NCBI RefSeq assembly: GCF_019504385.1
Contig: NZ_CP080590.1
Location: forward strand, 3,649,501-3,713,500
Direction: 5' to 3'
Length of the DNA stretch: 64,000 nucleotides
Source of the DNA: Devosia salina
GTDB taxonomy: Bacteria; Pseudomonadota; Alphaproteobacteria; Rhizobiales; Devosiaceae
Each line of letters opens with the position of its first letter. Within the stretch, counting starts at the first letter, position 1. A program made the translations under genes and the position numbers. This document shows, piece after piece, positions 41,868 to 49,980 of the stretch. The notes under the pieces were generated by a model, which worked only from the letters and a program-made list of their open reading frames with translations, did no database searches and was not told the origin of the DNA.

Positions 41868-42920
41868 TCAGCCCTCGCCGACCCCCGGCGTGTAGCGGGC
41901 CAGGGCCGTGATGATGCGCTTGGCCGTCACCCGGCCGATCTGCTTGCCCGCATCATTGGTGACACCCACCCATTGATGCTCGGCGAAATAGGGCAGCACG
42001 TCCTCGCAGCGGGCATCGGCCGGCACCTTGTATTCGCAGTCCTCGAAGTCGCCCCGCTCCATGATGGTGCGCACATGAATGGCGCGGGCCTTGTTCACCT
42101 CGCGCACGAATTCCTCGATATGCTCATTGGCGGGCTTGAGCACGATATCCTCGGGCTTGCCCTCCTGCTGCACGGCCCCGTCCTTGAGCACGGCAATGCG
42201 ATCGGCGATCTTGAGCGCCTCGTCGAAATCGTGGGTGATGAACAGGATGGTCTTGCCCAGGCTTTTCTGCAGCTCGATCAACTGGTCCTGCATGCCCGAG
42301 CGGATCAGCGGATCGAGCGCAGAAAACGCCTCGTCCATTAGGATGATGTCAGTGTCCAGCGCCAGCGCGCGGGCGAGGCCCACCCGCTGCTGCTGTCCGC
42401 CCGAAAGCTGACGCGGCCGGCTCTGCTCATAGCCGGCAAGGCCCACCGTCTCGATCCACTTGGCGGCCTTTTCCATGCGCTCGGCCTTGGCAACGCCGCG
42501 CACTTCCAGCCCATAGGCGACATTGTCGATCACCGAGCGATGCGGCAAGAGGCCGAACTTCTGGAACACCATGGCCACGGTGTTGCGCCTGTAGGTCCTG
42601 AGCTCTGGAAGGCTCATCTTGAGCACGTCATTGCCTTCGACAATGATCTCGCCCGCGGTCGGGTCGATGAGCCGGTTGACGTGGCGGATCAGCGTCGACT
42701 TGCCCGAGCCCGACAGGCCCATGACCACGAAGATCTGGCCCCGCGCAATGTCGAGCGACACATCGTCCAGCCCCACCACATGATTGGTCTCGGCCTGCAC
42801 CTCGGTCTTGGATTTGCCCTGACGGAGCAGTTCGAGCGCCGCCTCGGGATTGTCCCCGAAGATCTTGGTGACCCCGCGCATGCGGATGGCGAGGCCGGTA
42901 TCCTGTTTCATGTCATGCAT
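41868..42920 (-). CDS. choV: Choline/glycine-betaine ABC transporter, ATP-binding protein
   Basis: A 350-residue ProV/OpuA-type ATPase. KIFGDNPEAALELLRQGKSK is the typical ProV N-terminus, GLSGSGKSTLIRHVNRL the Walker A, QLSGGQQQRVGLARALALDTDIILMDEAFSALDP the signature and Walker B, and the C-terminus is a CBS-like domain. It starts one base after the permease stop, so the two are coupled. With the permease and two binding proteins it forms a quaternary-ammonium importer. The choV name rests on similarity of the binding protein to ChoX. Confidence 0.9.
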   Translation of the reverse strand: MHDMKQDTGLAIRMRGVTKIFGDNPEAALELLRQGKSKTEVQAETNHVVGLDDVSLDIARGQIFVVMGLSGSGKSTLIRHVNRLIDPTAGEIIVEGNDVLKMSLPELRTYRRNTVAMVFQKFGLLPHRSVIDNVAYGLEVRGVAKAERMEKAAKWIETVGLAGYEQSRPRQLSGGQQQRVGLARALALDTDIILMDEAFSALDPLIRSGMQDQLIELQKSLGKTILFITHDFDEALKIADRIAVLKDGAVQQEGKPEDIVLKPANEHIEEFVREVNKARAIHVRTIMERGDFEDCEYKVPADARCEDVLPYFAEHQWVGVTNDAGKQIGRVTAKRIITALARYTPGVGEG

Positions 42921-42921
42921 G

Positions 42922-43791
42922 TTAGCGCGCCTCCGCCAGGCCGATACGGGCCTGCAACTGCTTGCCGAAACTCTGGGTGATGCGATCGAAGATGATGGCG
43001 AGGACCACGATGCCGAGGCCGGCAAACAGCCCGCGGCTGACTTCCAGCCGGCCAATGCCCTGCAGCACCTGGTAACCCAGGCCACCGGCCCCGATCATCG
43101 AGGCGATCACCACCATGGAGAGCGCCATCATCGTGGTCTGGTTGATCCCCGCCAGGATGGTCGGCAGCGCCAGCGGAATCTGCACCCCCAGCAGGCGTTG
43201 CCGGGGCGTGGTGCCGAAGGCCCGGCTGGCTTCCATCACCGCCGGATCGACCGAGCGCAGCCCCAGATCGGAGAGGCGCACCAGTGGCGGCGCCGCATAG
43301 ACGATGGTGGCGATCAGCGCCGGGATCTTGCCCGGGCCGAAGATCATCACCGTGGGGATGAGATAGACGAAGCTGGGCAGGGTCTGCATCAGGTCGAGCA
43401 GCGGCGTGATCACCTGCCGCACCCGGGCCGACCGGCTCATCCACACCCCGATCGGGATGGAGATGACGATGGCGGTCAACGTCGCCGCGATCATCAGCGC
43501 CATGGTGGTCATGGCGTCCTCCCAAAGGTCCATGACCCCCAGGAACACCAGCGACAGAAGGACGATGACCGGCAATTGCCAGCGGCGGGTGGCCAGCCAG
43601 GCAATGCCCACCAGGATCGCCATGATCAGCCACCAGGGCGTCGCGATCAGCAGGTCTTCGATGGATTTGAGCAGCATCAGCAGCGGATAGGCCGCGGCCT
43701 CGAATTCGTCGCCCCAATTGCGCACGACCCAGTTGAGGCCATCATCGATGGCGCGGCGCCAGGGGCGGGTATCGATCAGTTCTGGAAACAT
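42922..43791 (-). CDS. choW: Choline/glycine-betaine ABC transporter, permease
   Basis: A 289-residue ProW-type permease with six to seven helices. The loop DPAVMEASRAFGTTPRQRLLGVQIPLALPTILAGINQTTMMALSMVVIASMIGAGGLG is the EAA-type contact with the ATPase. The ATG at 43791 begins MFPELIDTRPWRRAID; longer frames run into the binding-protein gene. A strong hairpin between the binding-protein gene and this gene may lower its expression relative to the binding protein, a common pattern in such operons. Confidence 0.9.
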   Translation of the reverse strand: MFPELIDTRPWRRAIDDGLNWVVRNWGDEFEAAAYPLLMLLKSIEDLLIATPWWLIMAILVGIAWLATRRWQLPVIVLLSLVFLGVMDLWEDAMTTMALMIAATLTAIVISIPIGVWMSRSARVRQVITPLLDLMQTLPSFVYLIPTVMIFGPGKIPALIATIVYAAPPLVRLSDLGLRSVDPAVMEASRAFGTTPRQRLLGVQIPLALPTILAGINQTTMMALSMVVIASMIGAGGLGYQVLQGIGRLEVSRGLFAGLGIVVLAIIFDRITQSFGKQLQARIGLAEAR

Positions 43792-43877
43792 CTTTGCTCT
43801 TTCTACGGAAAAGAGAACCGGAAGCAGCGTGCGATCCCGAAGCCAGCAAGGGTTGGTTTGGGGATCGGACGCGCAAA

Positions 43878-43901
43878 GCGGCCGGGTCGGAACCCGGCCG
43901 C
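43878..43901 (-). promoter_or_regulatory. Intercistronic stem-loop between binding-protein and permease genes
   Basis: GCGGCCGGGT and ACCCGGCCGC form a perfect 10-base stem around a four-base loop. It lies about 90 bases before the permease start and 25 bases after the stop of the binding-protein gene. No T-run follows on the minus strand, so partial termination or protection of the upstream message against decay is more likely than full termination. Confidence 0.6.
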
Positions 43902-43924
43902 CGTGAGGAAAGCTGAACGCGGAA

Positions 43925-44953
43925 TTAACCGAGCGCGGCCAGCACCTTGTCGGCAACTTCGGCCGGGACCCACTGGGTCCACACATCCTGCTTGGTCTTG
44001 AGGAAGTTTTCGGCGGTCGCCTCGGCATCAGCCTGGTTCTCGTCGCCATAGACCAGCAGTTCGGAGATCTGCGCATTGGTGAGGCCGACCTTCGAGAAGT
44101 ACTGAGCCACCACGGGCGCTTCTTCCTGGATCCAGGCGGCAGCACCAACGACGGCGGGGCTGGACGGATAGGCCGTCACGCCGGCCGGCTCATCGCATTC
44201 CGGATCGGTGTTGCACTGATAGACGTCCATGTCCGTCTCACCGATATCGAGCTGCACGGCCGGGTACTTGCCCAGAATGGCGGTGGGACCCCAATAGTAG
44301 AACAGGATCGGCTCTTCGCGGGTGAAGGCACGGGCGATCGAGGCATCGAGCGCACCGCCCGAACCGGGCGAGAACAGGTTCCAGTTCTCTTCCATGTCGA
44401 AGGCTTCGAACAGCGCCGAGGTCGAGAGTTCGCAGGCCCAGCCCGGCGGGCACGAATAGAGGCGCCCCTGATCGGGCTCTTCCGGATCGGGGAAAAGCTC
44501 GGGATGGGCGATCACGGCTTTGGCCGAGGTCAGCTCCGGATTGGCTTCCTGGGTATATTCGGGGATGAACCAGCCCTCGACGGTCCCATCGGTGATGGCG
44601 TCGGACAGCTCCACCACGGTGCCTTCGGCAATGGCGTCGGCCCAGGCATCCTCGATGGCGCTGGTCCAGAGTTCTGGTGCAACGGCCGGGGTGCCGCGGC
44701 TCATCATCGAGGACGAGGTCGGCACCGTGTCACCGGCCACGATCTCGACGTCGCAGCCATATCCTTTTTCCAGGATCGTCGCATGAATATGCGCCAGGGC
44801 TGCAGCGGAGGGCCAGGTCATCTCGGCGATGTCGATGGTGCGATCGGTACCGCACTGGGCGGCATCTGCATCCTGGGCAAGGGCGGGAAGGCTGCCGGCC
44901 GACAAAAAGGCAACAGCCATCGCGGCGGCAATGCCACCGGATTTCAAAATCAT
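43925..44953 (-). CDS. choX: Choline/glycine-betaine ABC transporter, substrate-binding protein (ChoX-like, first)
   Basis: A 342-residue periplasmic protein with a signal peptide (SGGIAAAMAVAFLSAGSLPA, cut after ALA). It has IDIAEMTWPSAAALAHIHAT near the N-terminus and SRGTPAVAPELWTSAIEDA, typical of the ProX/OpuAC-type binding fold. Cysteine pairs (YSCPPGWACE, CNTDPECDE) suggest disulfides. The closest family known to me is ChoX of Sinorhizobium, which binds choline and acetylcholine. It has its own promoter upstream of the gene. Confidence 0.9.
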   Translation of the reverse strand: MILKSGGIAAAMAVAFLSAGSLPALAQDADAAQCGTDRTIDIAEMTWPSAAALAHIHATILEKGYGCDVEIVAGDTVPTSSSMMSRGTPAVAPELWTSAIEDAWADAIAEGTVVELSDAITDGTVEGWFIPEYTQEANPELTSAKAVIAHPELFPDPEEPDQGRLYSCPPGWACELSTSALFEAFDMEENWNLFSPGSGGALDASIARAFTREEPILFYYWGPTAILGKYPAVQLDIGETDMDVYQCNTDPECDEPAGVTAYPSSPAVVGAAAWIQEEAPVVAQYFSKVGLTNAQISELLVYGDENQADAEATAENFLKTKQDVWTQWVPAEVADKVLAALG

Positions 44954-44985
44954 CAGGTCAACTCCTGCGGTTGTGGATGCCGCGG

Positions 44986-45031
44986 ACCTTAAAGATGGCA
45001 GAATTGTGTGTCAAATCTGGCAATATTTGAC
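44986..45031 (-). promoter_or_regulatory. Promoter and dyad before choX
   Basis: On the minus strand TTGACA (45014-45009) and TAAGGT (44991-44986) stand 17 bases apart, and a GCAGGAG precedes the choX ATG by eight bases. GTCAAAT (45010-45016) and ATTTGAC (45025-45031) are perfect inverted arms eight bases apart and overlap the -35 box. The dyad is a candidate operator, for example for a BetI-like or other repressor, but no regulator gene is near. Confidence 0.55.
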
Positions 45032-45188
45032 CAATAACAGAAATTGTCGGCGCACTTTTCTTCGCCCGTCTGACTGGAAAACTTGCGAGGGAAATCGACA
45101 CAACCCAACGTCTTGACTGCTCAAGAAGCGCGCATATACAAAATCGACTGGCTGCAAGTCGAAAAAATGTCCGGAATTCTGCTCCGGA

Positions 45189-46229
45189 TCAGAACGGCGC
45201 CGCCACCCAGCCCTGCCAGAGGTCCGCGCGCTCGGACACGAAATGGTCCGCAACGGTCTCCACCGTTGCACCCGGTTCGTTGAGCCGGGCCAGAAGCGCA
45301 TCCATTTCGCCGAGCGGCAGGCTGGCCCGCTGGAAATAGGCCGCGATCACCGGGGTATCGACAAACAGGCGCTCCGCCAGGGCAATGACCACGCTGTCGG
45401 GCGGAAAGGCCGAGGGTTGGGGATCGGCGCAGCTGCGGTCGGCAAGGCACTGCGCGGCCGCTTCGTCATAGGCACCCATGTCGATGGGGGTGAAATCGAG
45501 CTGGGCGAGGATGGCATTGGGTTGCCAATAGTAGAAGAGGAACGGCTCGCGCCGGTTGAGCCCCTCGGCAATCAGCCGGTCCATTTCCAGCCGGTTCGCC
45601 GGTTCGATCAGCTCGACCAGAGCGGTCAGTCCATGGGCGGCGATCAAATTGCGGTTGATCACCGAGCAGGCCCAGTCGATAGGACAGGAAATGAATCGCA
45701 CCCGCGCCCCGGCCTGCACCTGCGGCAGCAGTTCGGCCAGCCCGGCCGCGGTCGGGGTCGCCGTCAGCGTGGCAGCCAGCGTGGCGGGCATATACCAGCC
45801 CTCGAACTGGCTTTCGGTATAGGTGGGGGCGGCGCTGCGCAGCTGCTGGCCTTCCATGGCCCCGTTCCACAGATCGGCAATGCGGTTGATCCACATTTCC
45901 GGCGCCACCTGGGGCTGTCCGGTCGAACCCATCGAGGAGGCGGTTGCCGCCAGATCGCCCTGCACCACCCTGACTTCGCAGTCGAATTCCGCCGTCAGCA
46001 GGCGCGCGTGGATTTCCGCCAGCAGCGCCGCGGAGGGCCAGCTCATCCGCGCAATGCTGATGGGCCGCCGGCCGCAGGGTGGCTGGACTGCCGAAGTGTC
46101 GGCCTGTTCGGTGGCCGTGCTGTCCGGCTGGCTGTCCTGGGCGGTGTCGAGCACGGTGATCTGCCCCAGCGCCGGCTGCGCCAGCGCCACCAGTGAGAGT
46201 GCAGCGATGAGGTGGCGAACTGTCTTCAT
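45189..46229 (-). CDS. Second ChoX-like substrate-binding protein
   Basis: A 346-residue paralogue of the downstream binding protein. It shares SIARMSWPSAALLAEIHARLL, STGQPQVAPEMWINRIADLWN and FLFYYWQPNAIL with it, but has diverged strongly. The signal peptide MKTVRHLIAALSLVALAQPAL is followed by a polar, threonine-rich spacer. Cysteines are kept in SCPIDWACS and QCLADRSCADP. It lies 235 bases upstream of choX on the same strand. It may serve the same permease with another ligand specificity, or act as a sensor. Confidence 0.85.
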   Translation of the reverse strand: MKTVRHLIAALSLVALAQPALGQITVLDTAQDSQPDSTATEQADTSAVQPPCGRRPISIARMSWPSAALLAEIHARLLTAEFDCEVRVVQGDLAATASSMGSTGQPQVAPEMWINRIADLWNGAMEGQQLRSAAPTYTESQFEGWYMPATLAATLTATPTAAGLAELLPQVQAGARVRFISCPIDWACSVINRNLIAAHGLTALVELIEPANRLEMDRLIAEGLNRREPFLFYYWQPNAILAQLDFTPIDMGAYDEAAAQCLADRSCADPQPSAFPPDSVVIALAERLFVDTPVIAAYFQRASLPLGEMDALLARLNEPGATVETVADHFVSERADLWQGWVAAPF

Positions 46230-46465
46230 CTCGGCCCCTTGCCGGTCCCCGCCGGACCGGGTGCGAGTCTATGCCCAACCCCCTGACGTTAAGCAACCGC
46301 AACGACAGGAAGAATTGGCGCGCAAATCCCGGTGACATCGCCGCCCCGATTATGCAACAGTCCCCTCCAGCGGGGCGCGCATCGTGCCCCCTTGCCAGTT
46401 GCCGCGCCGCAAGAAGGAGGTCAGCAAGACCACCCGGCGCGCAACGAGAAAACAGAGGGACATCC

Positions 46466-47656
46466 ATGTTCAAGAAAACCCTGACCCTGGCGGTCGCCGC
46501 CACCACCCTGACCATCGCCGCCCTGGCCCAGGACAGCGGCGCCACCATCGGTTTCATCGGCGGCTTCACCGGCCCGATCGAATCCCTGACCCCGCCGATC
46601 TTTGCCGGCGCCGAGCTGGTCGTGAAGCAGGTCAATGAGCAGGGCGGCGTCCTGGGCGGTGAGCTCAAGATCCTCTCCGCTGACGGCGCCTGCGATGCCA
46701 CGGCCGCTGCCGCTGCCGCCGACCGCCTGATCAACACCGACAACGTCACCGGCGTGGTCGGCGCGCTCTGCACCGGCGAAACCATTGGCGCCTTCAACGG
46801 CTCGGGTCTCTCGGGTGGCGTGGTCTTCATCTCCCCGGCCTCCTCGGCCCCGGCCCTGACCACGCTGGAAGACAACGACCTCGTTTACCGCACCACTCCG
46901 TCCGACGCCCTGCAGGGCGTGAAGATGGCCAATCTGCTGCTCGCCAAGGGCGTCAACGACATTGCCATCACCTATGTCAACAACGACTACGGCAAGGGCT
47001 TTGCCGACGCGCTGGCCGCGGCCTATGAAGCCGGCGGCGGCACCGTTGCTGCCAACCTCGCCCATGAAGAAGGCAAGGCCGACTACCGCGCCGAGCTGGG
47101 CAACCTGGTTGCCAGCCAGAACCTCGTCATCCTCGCCTATGCCAATGCTTCGGGTAACACCATCCTGCGCCAGGCTGTCGAGAGCGGCAATTTCACCACC
47201 TATGTGGGCGGTGACGGCATGGTCGGCGACGACCTCCTCAACGGCATCGACGCCTCGGCTGTCGAAGGCCTGATCGCCACCCGCGCTGGCGCCCCGAGCG
47301 GTGAATCGGTCGATATCTACAACGGCTTTGGCGGCGAAGGCTTCGAGGCCAATGCCACCTATGCACCCCAGGCCTATGACGCCGCCTTCCTGATGGCCCT
47401 TGCCATCGAGAAAAACGGTTCGGCCTCGCGCGAAGGCCTCTCGGCTGCGCTGCGCGATGTCGCCTCGGCTCCCGGCGAGATCATCCGTCCGGGTGAATGG
47501 GCCAAGGCCAAGGAACTGATCGCGGCTGGCACCGACATCAACTATGAAGGCGCCGGTGGCGCGCTGGACTTCGACGAAGCCGGCGACGTCGACGGCATCA
47601 TCGTCGAACTGGCCGTTGAAGGTGGTTCGTTCGTCGAAAAGGGCCTGATTCAGTAA
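46466..47656 (+). CDS. Branched-chain amino-acid ABC transporter, substrate-binding protein
   Basis: A 396-residue periplasmic protein. The signal peptide is MFKKTLTLAVAATTLTIAALA. IGFIGGFTGPIESLTPPIFAGAELVVKQVNEQGG is the LivJ-type (Peripla_BP_6) N-terminus, and ITYVNNDYGKGFADALAAAYEAGGG the central motif. The gene is divergent from the ChoX paralogue and oriented towards the livGFHM block about 2.3 kb away, from which a methyltransferase and an SDR/TetR pair separate it. A strong terminator follows. Confidence 0.9.
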   Translation: MFKKTLTLAVAATTLTIAALAQDSGATIGFIGGFTGPIESLTPPIFAGAELVVKQVNEQGGVLGGELKILSADGACDATAAAAAADRLINTDNVTGVVGALCTGETIGAFNGSGLSGGVVFISPASSAPALTTLEDNDLVYRTTPSDALQGVKMANLLLAKGVNDIAITYVNNDYGKGFADALAAAYEAGGGTVAANLAHEEGKADYRAELGNLVASQNLVILAYANASGNTILRQAVESGNFTTYVGGDGMVGDDLLNGIDASAVEGLIATRAGAPSGESVDIYNGFGGEGFEANATYAPQAYDAAFLMALAIEKNGSASREGLSAALRDVASAPGEIIRPGEWAKAKELIAAGTDINYEGAGGALDFDEAGDVDGIIVELAVEGGSFVEKGLIQ

Positions 47657-47686
47657 GCTGGATCCAGTGCTGAACTGAATGCAGAG

Positions 47687-47711
47687 GCCCGGGAGCAATC
47701 CCGGGCTTTTT
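47687..47711 (+). terminator. Rho-independent terminator after the liv binding-protein gene
   Basis: Perfect 8-base arms GCCCGGGA (47687-47694) and TCCCGGGC (47699-47706) around a GCAA tetraloop are followed by TTTTTG. This is a textbook terminator. Confidence 0.9.
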
Positions 47712-47725
47712 GTTTGGAGGACAGC

Positions 47726-48319
47726 ATGCCCGATCCAGAAACCCTCAAGTTCTACGCCGACAACGCCGCGACCTATGCGCAGCATGCGCAAGGCGCGACG
47801 CCACAGTTGGCGGGATTCATGGCGCTCTTGCCCCCAGGCGGCTCCGTGCTGGAATTGGGCACAGGCAATGGGCGGGATGCGGCGGCCATGCTGGCTGCCG
47901 GCTTTGCCGTGACGGCCTCGGACGCATCGCCGCAACTGGCGATCGAGGCCGAACGGCGGCTGGGCGTAGCAGTAAAAATCATGGCCTTTCACGAACTGGA
48001 CGATGTCGCGGCCTATGACGGCGTCTGGGCCTGTGCCTGCCTGCTGCATGCACCACGTGCCGAACTGACTGACGATCTCGCCCGCATCTTCCGCGCGCTC
48101 AAACCCGGCGGCTGGCTGGTCGCCAGCTTCAAGGCAGGCAGCGGCGAAGGCCGCGACGGCCTTGGTCGTTACTACAACTACCCAGATCGTGACGAACTGC
48201 TGGCGCACTACGCGGCGGCAGCGGATTGGTCCGAGCTGTCCATCACCGAACGGGACGGCACCGGCTACGACAATGTGCCGACAGGCTGGTATTGGGTGCA
48301 GTCGCGCAGGCCCGCCTAG
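47726..48319 (+). CDS. Class I SAM-dependent methyltransferase (TehB/UbiE-like)
   Basis: A 197-residue protein. FYADNAATYAQHAQGATPQL precedes SAM motif I (VLELGTGNGRDAAAML), then VTASDASPQLAIEAERR and WACACLLHAPRAEL. The C-terminal YYNYPDRDELLAHYAAAADW is typical of a family of small methyltransferases in alphaproteobacteria. The ATG at 47726 has GGAGG six bases before it and lies 14 bases behind the terminator. The substrate is unknown. Confidence 0.85.
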   Translation: MPDPETLKFYADNAATYAQHAQGATPQLAGFMALLPPGGSVLELGTGNGRDAAAMLAAGFAVTASDASPQLAIEAERRLGVAVKIMAFHELDDVAAYDGVWACACLLHAPRAELTDDLARIFRALKPGGWLVASFKAGSGEGRDGLGRYYNYPDRDELLAHYAAAADWSELSITERDGTGYDNVPTGWYWVQSRRPA

Positions 48320-48327
48320 CCGCACAC

Positions 48328-48376
48328 TTGACAGAAGACCATCGTTCTCCTAATTAGAGACCACTGGTTTCTTATT
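48328..48376 (+). promoter_or_regulatory. SDR promoter with 25-bp TetR-type operator
   Basis: TTGACA (48328-48333) and TAATTA (48351-48356) stand exactly 17 bases apart. A dyad of 12-base arms around a central C covers 48352-48376: left arm AATTAGAGACCA, right arm TGGTTTCTTATT, with 10 of 12 positions symmetric. It overlaps the -10 box and reaches to about 14 bases before the SDR start. This is the expected site of the TetR protein encoded two genes on. Confidence 0.68.
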
Positions 48377-48389
48377 GAGGACTTGTGCG

Positions 48390-49319
48390 ATGGCCTATTC
48401 AGAACACGACATACCCAGCCTTTCCGGCAAGACTGCCGTCGTTACCGGAGCCACCGGTGGCCTCGGCTACGAGACCGCCCGGATGCTCGCCGAGCACGGC
48501 GCCCGCGTCATTCTGGCCGGTCGCAATGCCGGCAAGGGCGCCAAGGCGCTCCACGACATAAGGGTAACTGCGCCTCAGGCAGACGTGACATTCGAAAAGG
48601 TCGACCTTGGCAGCCTAGCCTCGGTCGCCGCCCTCAACGACCGCCTCAATAGCGCAGGCAACCCCATCGACATTCTGGTCAACAATGCGGGCGTCATGAC
48701 CCCACCAAACCGCCAGACCACCAGCGACGGTTTCGAGTTGCAGTTCGGCACCAACTACCTGAGCCATTTTGCGCTGACGGCCCGGTTGATGCCCCTGCTG
48801 ACGGCAGCACCCGCCGCTCGCGTCGTGTCGCTCTCAAGCCTTGCAGCCAGGCAGGGGCAAATCGACTTCGACAATCTGCAATCGGAGACCTACAGGCCGG
48901 TGGCCGCCTATAGCCAGAGCAAGCTGGCCTGCTTGATATTCGGTTTCGAACTGCAGCGCCGAAGCACCGCGAATGGCTGGGGCATCACCAGCACCGCGGC
49001 GCATCCCGGCATTGCCCGCACGGACCTTATCGTCAACGGCATGGGCGAGCGGAGCCCCTTGGCGTTTGTGCGGAAATACATGTCGTTTCTGTTCGCGCCT
49101 GTGCCGCAGGCGGCGCTGGCGAGTGTGTTTGCGGCGACGGAGCCCAATGCTATTCCCGGTGGCTATTATGGCCCAACGGGCATGCAGGAGATCCGGGGCC
49201 GGGTTGGCGTGGCCCGGACCCCGGATGCAGCGCTCGATACGATCCTGGCACGTCGGCTGTGGGATATTTCGGAGGAACTGTCGGGAGTGAGCTTTCCTCG
49301 CGCCGCTGTCCCGGCATAG
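48390..49319 (+). CDS. Short-chain dehydrogenase/reductase
   Basis: A 309-residue SDR. KTAVVTGATGGLGYETARML is the cofactor loop, DILVNNAGVM the NNAG motif, VVSLSSLAA the catalytic serine region, and AYSQSKLACLIFG the YxxxK. All active-site residues are present. Proteins of this kind often act on small aromatic or aldehyde substrates, but the substrate is unknown. The gene is followed nine bases later by a TetR gene; the pair shares the upstream operator. Confidence 0.9.
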   Translation: MAYSEHDIPSLSGKTAVVTGATGGLGYETARMLAEHGARVILAGRNAGKGAKALHDIRVTAPQADVTFEKVDLGSLASVAALNDRLNSAGNPIDILVNNAGVMTPPNRQTTSDGFELQFGTNYLSHFALTARLMPLLTAAPAARVVSLSSLAARQGQIDFDNLQSETYRPVAAYSQSKLACLIFGFELQRRSTANGWGITSTAAHPGIARTDLIVNGMGERSPLAFVRKYMSFLFAPVPQAALASVFAATEPNAIPGGYYGPTGMQEIRGRVGVARTPDAALDTILARRLWDISEELSGVSFPRAAVPA

Positions 49320-49328
49320 ATTGGACTA

Positions 49329-49979
49329 ATGAGTGCTGCGCAAGTTTTCCAGCGGGCCCGCAAGCCCGAAGAAATCAACCTCCGCCGCGAGCAACTCCTC
49401 GCGGCGGCAGCCACCTTGTTCGACGAACAGGGTCCGACGGGCGCGGGCCTCAATGCCATTGCTGCCAAGGCCGGCTTTACCAAGTCCAATGTCTATCGCT
49501 ATTTCGAAAGCCGGGAGCAGGTTCTGCTCGAATTGTTCCGGGCCGAGTTTGCCGCCTTGGTGGAGGCGCTCGAAGTGGCTATCGGTGCCCAGCCACCGGG
49601 AGATGTAGCGCGCCTCGCCGAGGCCATTACGGCCACGTTTCTGGCCCGCCCGCGTTGCTGCGAACTCATTTCCATCCTGTCCAGCACACTGGAGCAGAAC
49701 GTCTCGGAAACGACGATCGCCGAGACCAAGATCTATCTTAGCCATCAGAATGCCCGCGCCGTTGCCGCCCTGGCAGCGCGCCTGCCCAACAGCACTCCGC
49801 AGGACTGCGCCTGGGCCATCGCCATGGGAGGCTCGCTGATGGCCGGCATGTGGCCGGCGGCAAACCCGCCCCCCGCCGCACAAGCCGTGCTCGCTCGCCC
49901 AGACATGGCCCACCTGCGCATCGTGCCCGAACGTGACTTCAAGCGGGCGATGACCGCCCTGCTTGCCAGTATTGCCTAG
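49329..49979 (+). CDS. TetR/AcrR-family transcriptional regulator
   Basis: A 216-residue regulator. INLRREQLLAAAATLFDEQG and GLNAIAAKAGFTKSNVYRYFESREQVLLELF form the TetR DNA-binding domain; the C-terminal part (from residue 60) is the ligand domain of the TetR_C type. It starts nine bases after the SDR stop, so it is very likely an autorepressor that controls the SDR gene through the 25-bp dyad. The stop is one base from that of livM, which is on the other strand. Confidence 0.9.
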   Translation: MSAAQVFQRARKPEEINLRREQLLAAAATLFDEQGPTGAGLNAIAAKAGFTKSNVYRYFESREQVLLELFRAEFAALVEALEVAIGAQPPGDVARLAEAITATFLARPRCCELISILSSTLEQNVSETTIAETKIYLSHQNARAVAALAARLPNSTPQDCAWAIAMGGSLMAGMWPAANPPPAAQAVLARPDMAHLRIVPERDFKRAMTALLASIA

Positions 49980-49980
49980 C

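Noticed and set aside
46421..48325. A minus-strand open frame of 634 codons opposite the liv binding protein and a methyltransferase
   Set aside because: Antisense of two well-supported genes, and it reads across the terminator between them.
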